A stretch of DNA of 5,996 nt from Draconibacterium sp. (GTDB lineage: Bacteria; Bacteroidota; Bacteroidia; Bacteroidales; Prolixibacteraceae): positions 1 through 5,996 of the forward strand of contig JALUZN010000432.1 of the NCBI GenBank assembly GCA_027011835.1, written 5' to 3'. The position numbers were made by a program, and so were the translations under genes. Shown piece by piece: positions 1 to 5,996 of the stretch (positions within the stretch are counted from its first letter, which is position 1; each line of letters begins with the position of its first letter). The notes under the pieces are model-generated. The model worked only from the letters and a program-made list of their open reading frames with translations, ran no database searches and was not told the origin of the DNA.

Positions 1-195
1 TATTTATTCATAGTATCTCTATTGTTTTTTCTGCATGAAGCACAACTATGAAATAGAAGTACCAAAGCTTTATACAACAAATGGAATTTATTTAGAAAAT
101 TGATTTCAGATTTGATGCGTAATAAGAATTAAAATATTACTTGCAGATTCAATCGTTCTTGAACATTTTATATTGTTAATCATTCTTCATTCGAT

Positions 196-218
196 TTTTA
201 GTTCTTAAGAAGCTAAAA
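196..218 (-). repeat. AT-rich imperfect palindrome after the hydrolase stop
   Basis: The arms are TTTTAGTTCTT and AAGAAGCTAAAA, which pair along their full length apart from one bulged base and are centred on TTAA at 205-208. The inner arm begins six bases past the hydrolase stop codon. Folded as RNA, it would give a weak stem of about nine A/U-rich pairs around a UUAA loop. There is no downstream U run on the minus strand, so a canonical intrinsic terminator is not supported. It could be a processing or decay-protecting hairpin, or a dyad protein site. Confidence 0.35.
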
Positions 219-224
219 CAAAAT

Positions 225-1463
225 TTACTCACCGTCTCTTAATTCAAGAAACCAGGCGATAGATGCAACACCCGACGGAATGACTCCGGTAGAGTGCGTC
301 TTCCCATTTAACGGAACCATTTGAATCGTATTCTCGCCTACTCCCTGACTCAAAAATCCCTGATACATCCGGTTTGTTCCCATCGTCGGCACGAAGTCGT
401 CATTGGTACCGTGAAGCAACATGGTTGGTATTTTCGTTTTCCAGGCCGGAATACTATTTTTCGACAGCATCTCTTTTATCGACGAATACTTTTCGTCGGT
501 GGCGTAATTATTAATATAATCGTCGGTAAAAAGAAGCGATATTTTTGTAGTTAACTCGTTGTTTATTTCTGTTCCTGACTTTGTTCCATCGTAAAGAGTT
601 AATAATTTCGAGTCGAAAGGTGCTTTAAAAACTTCGTCAATCGGTGTTGTAATTCCATTTAGATTGTAATAGCTGTTAAAAATATAACCTAAGAAATAGG
701 GCATCGGATAATTGTCGAGTTTCAAAACATAATCGTTAATATAATTTAAATCGTACGGGCCGGCACCACAAGCACTGGCTTTTAAATTGAATTCTTTCGA
801 ATAGTGCTGTTCCATCTCTTTTTGCAGCTGCAAAGTCGACCATCCTCCCTGCGAATATCCGGCAATGTAGTAGTCGTTATTTAACTCAATATCAAGATAG
901 TGGCTCATCAGCTCTTTAACTGCCAATTGCATATCGATTATGGTTTGCACAGTCGACTCCTTATCGAGATACGGGTGAAACATTTTATCTGACGAGCCAA
1001 ATCCAAGATAATCGGGAATGGTAATTACAAAACCTGTCGATGCCATAAACTCCAACATCAGATAAAGTTCGTTATCGGGGTTAACCGACGGAGCATTACT
1101 GTGCAACGTATTTGTGCCGTTCTGGTAACTTAAAACAGGCAACGGATTGGTTGAAGCCGGAACACAAACCAGTCCGGAAGCAATAATTTCTTCATCGTTA
1201 AACGTGGTGATGTACGTGATTTTATAAACCGTAACAGCATATTCAATTTTATTTAAAATGGGCGATAATTCAGGAAACTTATTTTCGTAGTTCTCCATAA
1301 TGCTGAGAATAAACGAAGAGAGATAAGACGATTCTTTTTCGTAGCTGACTAAATACTGGTCGATTGGTTTTTGCTCGTCGTCTTTTTTAAAAAGGTCGCA
1401 CGATTGAAAAATAGACGCAAGAAAAAGAGCAAGTATTAAATTTCGGAAATAATATCGTTTCAT
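225..1463 (-). CDS. Lipoprotein alpha/beta hydrolase (putative esterase/lipase)
   Basis: This encodes a 412-residue protein. It has a lipoprotein signal peptide: basic MKRYYFR, a hydrophobic core, then a lipobox ending FQSC with Cys22 as the lipidation site, leaving about 391 mature residues. An alpha/beta-hydrolase fold follows. The oxyanion-region motif SYQNGT is at 112-117, PDYLGFGSS at 150-158, the nucleophile elbow GYSQGG at 202-207 (Ser204), HGTNDDFVP at 351-359 (acid probably Asp355), and KTH at 388-390 (His390). Residues about 235-340, between nucleophile and acid, are long enough for a helical lid. The order and spacing resemble secretory-lipase/LIP-type and prolyl-oligopeptidase-like hydrolases, so esterase or lipase activity is likely, but the substrate cannot be read from the sequence. 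KKDDE just after the Cys resembles the Bacteroidota surface-export signal. The ATG at 1463 is supported by the intact signal peptide. No Shine-Dalgarno sequence is visible. It lies 80 bases downstream of the AsmA-like gene on the same strand. Confidence 0.9.
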   Translation of the reverse strand: MKRYYFRNLILALFLASIFQSCDLFKKDDEQKPIDQYLVSYEKESSYLSSFILSIMENYENKFPELSPILNKIEYAVTVYKITYITTFNDEEIIASGLVCVPASTNPLPVLSYQNGTNTLHSNAPSVNPDNELYLMLEFMASTGFVITIPDYLGFGSSDKMFHPYLDKESTVQTIIDMQLAVKELMSHYLDIELNNDYYIAGYSQGGWSTLQLQKEMEQHYSKEFNLKASACGAGPYDLNYINDYVLKLDNYPMPYFLGYIFNSYYNLNGITTPIDEVFKAPFDSKLLTLYDGTKSGTEINNELTTKISLLFTDDYINNYATDEKYSSIKEMLSKNSIPAWKTKIPTMLLHGTNDDFVPTMGTNRMYQGFLSQGVGENTIQMVPLNGKTHSTGVIPSGVASIAWFLELRDGE

Positions 1464-1543
1464 AGTTTTATTTTAGTTTTCGTTTTCAATGTAAAAGTAA
1501 CAAAAAAAGATGGTTTAATTTGGGTGAAATAGTGATGAAAAGA
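1464..1543 (-). other. 80-base gap between the two genes, possible operon junction
   Basis: The gap is AT-rich. It contains neither a hairpin with a U run that would end the AsmA-like transcript nor a clear TTTG / TAnnTTTG promoter pair for the hydrolase. The closest -7 candidate on the minus strand is TACTTTTA, one base off consensus, without a matching -33 element. The upstream bases of the hydrolase ATG are A-rich (AAAACTAAAATAAAACT), as is common at Bacteroidota starts. Co-transcription is therefore plausible but not shown. Confidence 0.4.
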
Positions 1544-4500
1544 TTACTTCTTCGCATTTGGTTTAATTCCAATCGTCTCTTTTGCTCCGGTAAAAATTGC
1601 TTTCCACCAGTAGTTAATAATAGAGCGCTGCTCGTTTCGCTCGTACGAAATGGCGGTGGGCAGAAAAGTTTTTCCTTTTGGATTTTTTGAATTCAGCACC
1701 ATTTTATTTGCCCAGAACGAGGCCAGTTTCGACTTCTTTCTTCCGTTTTCACCCGAGCGTAATACCGATATTTCAAAATTATCGTACCCCAGAAATAATT
1801 TCCCGGCTGCACTATTTTCATTAAAAAGAATATCGAACTGAAAGCGGTTTAAATTGCCTGAAACAATTGAAACGGGAGTCGATTTCTCAACCATATTATT
1901 CAGTGTCGACAATGGCATTGGCGATAAATTTCCCGTAACATTGTGCCGGTAACTTTTGGGTGTCATATCGAAATTAAACTTAACAGTAAGCAACCCCTGA
2001 TTGTAAAGTTTTGTTGACGCATTTACAATTAATCGCGGGTTTTGGTTAATCTCCGAAACAATATTCGAAAGCTTTCCGGTTGAAAATGTGAGGTTGGTAA
2101 ATTCGATAAATCCCGGCGTGTCGGAACTGTTTGTCAGTTCGCTGTATTTTAAAACCGACGGTTGCAGTAATACCGAATCGAAAACAAATTTTGTTTTTAT
2201 TTTCAGCAGTAAATCCTGCGGCCACGGCGGGCGTTGTTTCTCATTAAACGGTAATCTTTTATTCCTGAAAATATCGAGATTTGTTTCACCAATTACAAGT
2301 GCTCCGGCGTGCAGTGTTTTATTTTGCAGCCACCTGTTTTCGTCAACATTTTGCAATTCAATAAAACTAATTTTTCCTTGAACATAATCGGTTTGAAATT
2401 TAATTTTCCGGTTAAATTCGTCATTCGACAAAAGCGGCGTAATACTTATATTTCGCAACACTGTATTGTGTTTCACCGAGTTATAAATTAGCGAATCGGA
2501 ACTAAACTCATAAAAACCGTTGTCGGTCTTAAATTTCAAATTTGTTGTCGATAACTCAAACTCTTTCGAGTTTAACAAGTTTTCGGGTTTGCTGTTTTTG
2601 CCAATATTAATCTGGTTAAACCGCACGTTAAACTGTTTATTTATTAAAACCTTCTCGAACCAATTAAAATTGAGATTTAAATTTTGTAACAGAAGATTTC
2701 CTATTTTCACTTTATCTACATACGTTTCAACAAACGGATAGAGGTCGAGATTTTGGGCAAATTCAAGCTTGTCGCCTTTTACCGAGTCGTTAACTTCAAT
2801 AGCAATATCGGGTTCAACAAGTTTTATCTCATCGAATTTAAAATAGTTATTTTCGATAGCATTTTTTACATCGAACCCCGAAAAGAAAATTTGCGGAGCA
2901 GAAATTACAAACCGGTTGTCGCTGCTTTTTTGTGTATATGCTTTAACATTTAAATTCGATATTTTAACCGTTTTCTCTTTCCTGTTAAAAGCAAGGTTCT
3001 CAACGAACAATTTATGATGATCGCCAAGAGGAGCGTTAAAATCCGAAATAGTTGCAATCAGGTTTCCGGTAGAAATCTGAATCTGATTTTGGCTGTTATT
3101 TTTTATCGCAACCTGAGGAATTGAAATATCGACAGCAAAACTACTTTTACTTTTATGCTTATCGCCTTCAACCTCATAATTTACAACATTACCGTTGTTT
3201 ATTTTTAACGTTTTTAACTGAAGCGATTTAATAAATGCCGGCAGCGGAAATTTAAACCGGTTCATATTTAGCGACTTCGAAGCGCCCGCACGATTGTATA
3301 TCTCGAATTTTGGCGAATTAATTTCCAACGTAGACAGTTTGAATTCGCGCGAATAGTACGCTTTTAAATAGTCGAAACCGCTTACCTGCAATTGGGGAAT
3401 ATAAACGCGGTAAGTGGTAGTAAGTTTCGACATTTTATCGGAATGAACATCGGGATAAAGGGTTGCATTTTTAATATAGAGCCCCGACTTTTTACTCGAA
3501 AAGTTAATTTCGCCGGCACGTAAAATATGCACACTGTCGGAAAGCAGGAAGAGTTGATTTTTAACCGAAATATCGAAATTATCGGAAAAAAGCAGCCGTT
3601 CTTTTTTCAACTCGTTTTCGTTAAGTTTAAAATTGTAGAGCGTTCCCGAAAACTCGTTATCGAACGAAGTGGTTTTCCCCTTTTTTGTATGGTTAATCCA
3701 TGTAAAATTGCCATCGGGAATTGAAATCTCGTTAATATTAAAATCGTAGAGGTATTTAAAAATTAACTGGTACACTTCCGAAATTTCCTTTTTTTCTTTT
3801 GTTTTCCGAAGTATTCCAAAATTTTCGAAATGAATTTTTGGAGAAATAACCTGAAATTTATCGATGGTAAGTTTATTATAAAAAAAGGCATCGCGCAGGT
3901 TTATTCCCCAAAGTGTAATTTTTGGCACGCTAATATTATAAATCTCCGAGCGGTTAAACCGTTGCATTGTTTTAAAATCGGGATTATTCACAACCGGTTT
4001 TAATTGCAAATTATCAATTTCGAGTTTTCGGTTAAAACTTTGAATGGAGATGTGGTCGACATTTATTTTATGCAGGTTGTCGGCCAATTTCATTTGGTAG
4101 TCGGCAAATTGCAAATCGAAATGGTTGGCGTAAAAAAACTTATCGGTTTGTTGCATACTTGCCGAGTCGAGAGCAAAACCGGAGAGATTAAAATTAAAGG
4201 CGGTTTCGAAATAACTTTCTAACCTGTTTTTATTGAAAGTCTGAATTTTTAGCTGCCCGTTTTCAACGTTAACTACTTCGGAATAAACCCCTTTTAAATA
4301 TGCAGTTACCATCGAAAAGAGTAGTCCGGCATCGCGTTTGTCGCCGGCACGGGCAATTTCGGTATGGTATTCTATCCGCACATTCGGATTTGAAACAGTA
4401 ATGTTTCGCGTTGGAATTTTACGCGTGTGAAACAGCTTTTTTAAATTTACGTCGTCTATTTTAAGTGCTTTGCAAGTAACAAACACTCCCGTTCGGCGCA

Positions 4501-5839
4501 GGTTCTGCTTCGGGTCTATGGGCGAAATAGCAATGTTTTTCAACCCCAGCAAATTGGTTTTTGTTGAAACAAACATCGAGTCGGCACTAAACTGATGTTG
4601 GTTGTCGGTAAGTTTTAAAGTGTACCCGTTTACAAACATCTCCAGCTCGTTGGCGTGAAAAAGTTTATCGCTTCTTTTTGCTGAATTTTCATTTAATTCG
4701 AACCCGTTTAAAGCCACCGTTACCATTTCGAATTGTTGCTGAAAGTTTGCTGTGTCGGGCTGGTTAAATATTTTCAGGTTGGCATTTGCAAGAATAAATG
4801 TATCAATTTTTATCTCCGAAAACTGGTTCTTCACTAACGAATAAAGGTTAAATTCATTAATATCTTCAAGTCGGATTTTCCGTTTTTTCTCTTTTTGAAA
4901 AAATTCGATTTGAGGATTTTTAAATTCAACCAATTGAACTTTTAAGGTATCTTTAATAGAGAAACTTGCCAGGTTTTTACTCTTAATGTGCAGTTTTGGA
5001 ACCACCACATCGTAGAGATTTTTTTGGCTGTTTTTCGTTTTATAAAACAGGTGAAACCCCGATGCATTTATGTCGGTAGTTTTTAGCGAATACCGAAGTG
5101 TGTCGATGGTTAAAATGTGCAAACTGTCGCTAAGATTATTCTGAAACCGATTCATCGTCACAAATATATCGTCGCTATCGAAAAAGTGCGAACTGCGAAA
5201 AACCATTACCGAGTCGGTTCTGAAATTTTTAATTCCGATTGAAATCTCCTGTGCATTCGAAAACTGTTTCGAATCGGTAATAGAATGATACATTTTGTAA
5301 TTGGCATCAACAAAATCAATCTCACCAATGTAAATACTTTTTACCCATTTTTTAAAGAGCGGACGTATTTCAAAAAAAAGTTTATCTAAATTTTTTGCCG
5401 AATTCTTTTTTAAAATTCCTCTCCCCGAAAGGGCAAAATCAGGCTGCTTTATCGATACCGATTTACAACGAAACACCTGATGTTTAAACAATTCAAAAAC
5501 TTTTATACTCGATATTTTCACCTCGGGCGAGCTAAACGAGTAAAACGTTTTGTCGGGCTCTTTTTTAATTATTTCGTTCGATATTTTTGAGTCTGTTTTT
5601 AGCGAAACAGCCGAAATTGTAATCGATACCGGATTGAACTGCAAATCAATTCTATCAAAATCGAGTTGGTAAAGACCGTTCGATTTTTCATCAACAAACC
5701 TCGAAAGGTTCTTATTAATATAGCTTTCAGCCTTAAAATAGACGAACGTACCGGCTCCTAAAACCGCAAGAAAAAGGAGAAGGAAAAACCATCCAAAAAA
5801 TCTTAAAATGTATTTCTTTGCTTTTGCCATTTCAATCAT
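1544..5839 (-). CDS. Large AsmA/DUF748-like membrane-anchored repeat protein
   Basis: This encodes 1431 residues from the ATG at 5839. A basic N-terminus (MAKAKK) precedes one membrane segment at about residues 10-35, predicting an N-in anchor with a large periplasmic body. The rest is mostly short alternating hydrophobic/polar strands rich in Asn, Lys, Phe and Ile, with only two Cys. From residue 107 to about 1309 there are seven similar modules of 167-182 residues. A distinct C-terminal block follows: NLSPMPLSTLN at about 1304-1314, PVSIVSGNLNRF at 1322-1333, AAGKLFLGYDNFEI at 1344-1357, then a Trp-rich tail with INYWWK and ETIGI. This layout matches AsmA/DUF748-type proteins, and relatives such as TamB and YhdP are implicated in moving phospholipid between inner and outer membranes. 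Family membership is judged from architecture, not a search. TTG at 5842 and ATG at 5830 are alternative starts. The downstream hydrolase gene begins 80 bases on. Confidence 0.82.
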   Translation of the reverse strand: MIEMAKAKKYILRFFGWFFLLLFLAVLGAGTFVYFKAESYINKNLSRFVDEKSNGLYQLDFDRIDLQFNPVSITISAVSLKTDSKISNEIIKKEPDKTFYSFSSPEVKISSIKVFELFKHQVFRCKSVSIKQPDFALSGRGILKKNSAKNLDKLFFEIRPLFKKWVKSIYIGEIDFVDANYKMYHSITDSKQFSNAQEISIGIKNFRTDSVMVFRSSHFFDSDDIFVTMNRFQNNLSDSLHILTIDTLRYSLKTTDINASGFHLFYKTKNSQKNLYDVVVPKLHIKSKNLASFSIKDTLKVQLVEFKNPQIEFFQKEKKRKIRLEDINEFNLYSLVKNQFSEIKIDTFILANANLKIFNQPDTANFQQQFEMVTVALNGFELNENSAKRSDKLFHANELEMFVNGYTLKLTDNQHQFSADSMFVSTKTNLLGLKNIAISPIDPKQNLRRTGVFVTCKALKIDDVNLKKLFHTRKIPTRNITVSNPNVRIEYHTEIARAGDKRDAGLLFSMVTAYLKGVYSEVVNVENGQLKIQTFNKNRLESYFETAFNFNLSGFALDSASMQQTDKFFYANHFDLQFADYQMKLADNLHKINVDHISIQSFNRKLEIDNLQLKPVVNNPDFKTMQRFNRSEIYNISVPKITLWGINLRDAFFYNKLTIDKFQVISPKIHFENFGILRKTKEKKEISEVYQLIFKYLYDFNINEISIPDGNFTWINHTKKGKTTSFDNEFSGTLYNFKLNENELKKERLLFSDNFDISVKNQLFLLSDSVHILRAGEINFSSKKSGLYIKNATLYPDVHSDKMSKLTTTYRVYIPQLQVSGFDYLKAYYSREFKLSTLEINSPKFEIYNRAGASKSLNMNRFKFPLPAFIKSLQLKTLKINNGNVVNYEVEGDKHKSKSSFAVDISIPQVAIKNNSQNQIQISTGNLIATISDFNAPLGDHHKLFVENLAFNRKEKTVKISNLNVKAYTQKSSDNRFVISAPQIFFSGFDVKNAIENNYFKFDEIKLVEPDIAIEVNDSVKGDKLEFAQNLDLYPFVETYVDKVKIGNLLLQNLNLNFNWFEKVLINKQFNVRFNQINIGKNSKPENLLNSKEFELSTTNLKFKTDNGFYEFSSDSLIYNSVKHNTVLRNISITPLLSNDEFNRKIKFQTDYVQGKISFIELQNVDENRWLQNKTLHAGALVIGETNLDIFRNKRLPFNEKQRPPWPQDLLLKIKTKFVFDSVLLQPSVLKYSELTNSSDTPGFIEFTNLTFSTGKLSNIVSEINQNPRLIVNASTKLYNQGLLTVKFNFDMTPKSYRHNVTGNLSPMPLSTLNNMVEKSTPVSIVSGNLNRFQFDILFNENSAAGKLFLGYDNFEISVLRSGENGRKKSKLASFWANKMVLNSKNPKGKTFLPTAISYERNEQRSIINYWWKAIFTGAKETIGIKPNAKK
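1910..5521 (-). repeat. Seven tandem ~175-residue modules in the AsmA-like protein
   Basis: This is a protein-level repeat, seen by aligning motifs by eye. Counting from the ATG at 5839, modules begin at residues 107, 283, 459, 641, 817, 984 and 1155, so the steps are 176, 176, 182, 176, 167 and 171. Each opens with a strand and short helix (for example LKIDDVNLKKLF, ITLWGINLRDAFF, LQVSGFDYLKAYY). A strand with a conserved Pro follows (Pro133, 309, 485, 667, 843, 1010; Thr1186 in the seventh). Next come a loop and second short helix, and then further strands, one of the type FNFNLSGFAL. The module closes with a pair like HKINVDHISI and KLEIDNLQLKP. The stretch at residues 57-90 looks like a lone closing part before module 1. 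The seventh module is the most diverged. No obvious DNA-level repetition accompanies this, so the duplications are old. Confidence 0.75.
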
Positions 5840-5847
5840 CAAACATA
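5840..5847 (-). promoter_or_regulatory. TAnnTTTG match abutting the start of the AsmA-like gene
   Basis: On the minus strand the bases TATGTTTG match the Bacteroidota sigma -7 consensus TAnnTTTG exactly and sit directly against the ATG at 5839. No clear TTTG -33 element is present at the usual distance upstream; only TTTTC-type sequence is there. If it worked as a promoter, transcription would begin about at or inside the first codons and the ATG at 5830 would be the translation start on a nearly leaderless message. Chance occurrence in AT-rich DNA is at least as likely. Confidence 0.2.
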
Positions 5848-5909
5848 ATATAAAGATTGCTGAAAACGAAAAAGGTTGCTTCCCAACAAAAAATAGTTAT
5901 TGAAGTTGT

Positions 5910-5996
5910 TTAAAGTTTCCGCAATAGAATTACAATAAAAGCCAGTATATTCAATGCTTTCCAATGCACTTCATTTGTTTCAAAACGTATTAAAAT
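5910..5996 (-). CDS. Possible 3' end of an upstream gene (partial)
   Basis: One minus-strand frame is open from the window edge to a TAA at 5912-5910, giving 28 codons with no start inside. The other two minus-strand frames close within a few codons. The translation begins ILIRFETNEVHW and ends in a hydrophobic stretch, ALNILAFIVILLRKL, that could be a terminal membrane segment. The stop lies 70 bases before the ATG of the AsmA-like gene, a plausible gap for an upstream neighbour on the same strand. I do not recognise the family. An open stretch this short can arise by chance in AT-rich DNA, so this is tentative. Confidence 0.3.
   Translation of the reverse strand: MLIRFETNEVHWKALNILAFIVILLRKL

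Noticed and set aside
1..11. Minus-strand ATG at 11-9 (MNK...) that could start a gene to the left
   Set aside because: Only three full codons are visible, and no promoter of consensus spacing is upstream.
1..51. Plus-strand open frame from the left edge, ending TGA at 49-51
   Set aside because: Only 16 codons. Its hydrophobic translation is a by-product of T-rich sequence, so it is not support for a gene tail.
35..103. Plus-strand 22-codon ORF beginning MKHNYEIEV
   Set aside because: No ribosome binding site, promoter or recognisable product, and the length is within chance.
321..554. Plus-strand ORF of 77 codons inside the hydrolase gene
   Set aside because: It is antisense to a gene with a signal peptide and full catalytic triad. 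The product has no recognisable domain, so it is a shadow frame.
1464..1543. Promoter or terminator between the two genes
   Set aside because: The best -7 candidate (TACTTTTA) is off consensus with no -33 partner, and no hairpin followed by a U run exists.
1650..4222. Several plus-strand ORFs of 60-97 codons opposite the AsmA-like gene
   Set aside because: All lie antisense within the repeat-bearing reading frame, show no family motifs, and are expected from its length and codon use.
1544..5839. Reading the large protein as an adhesin or S-layer repeat protein
   Set aside because: It has an uncleaved N-terminal membrane anchor with no secretion-system C-terminal domain, and the C-terminal block and strand pattern fit AsmA/DUF748-type proteins better.
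5887..5895. Minus-strand TATTTTTTG as a -7 element for the AsmA-like gene
   Set aside because: It has one T too many for TAnnTTTG, and the nearest upstream TTG is about 25 bases away.

Overview
The window looks like chromosomal DNA of a Bacteroidota bacterium. It is AT-rich, the starts lack a clear Shine-Dalgarno sequence, one gene encodes a lipoprotein with an acidic/lysine stretch after the lipidated Cys like the Bacteroidota surface-export signal, and the other encodes a very long AsmA-like protein of a type common in that phylum. A marine or sediment Marinilabiliales-type organism is a guess only.

Layout, all on the minus strand, so it reads from high to low coordinates. At 5996-5910 is a possible 28-codon 3' end of an upstream gene. 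At 5839-1544 is a 1431-residue membrane-anchored, beta-rich AsmA/DUF748-like protein. After an 80-base gap, 1463-225 encodes a 412-residue lipoprotein with an alpha/beta-hydrolase fold and a visible Ser-Asp-His triad. The last 224 bases contain no convincing gene. They hold one AT-rich imperfect palindrome just after the hydrolase stop. No tRNA, rRNA, CRISPR array, insertion sequence or attachment site was seen.

The main observation is inside the large protein. Lining the sequence up by eye shows about seven consecutive modules of 167-182 residues, each with the same order of strand and short-helix motifs. A Pro in the second strand is conserved in six of the seven. This fits a rod or groove built from repeated beta units, as in the AsmA/TamB/VPS13-like bridge lipid-transfer proteins. 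The two genes could be co-transcribed: an inner-membrane-anchored periplasmic lipid conduit and an outer-membrane (possibly surface) esterase or lipase. The functional link is inference. A second signal is compositional: GATC occurs once in the window, while TCGA, which has the same base content, occurs about sixty times.
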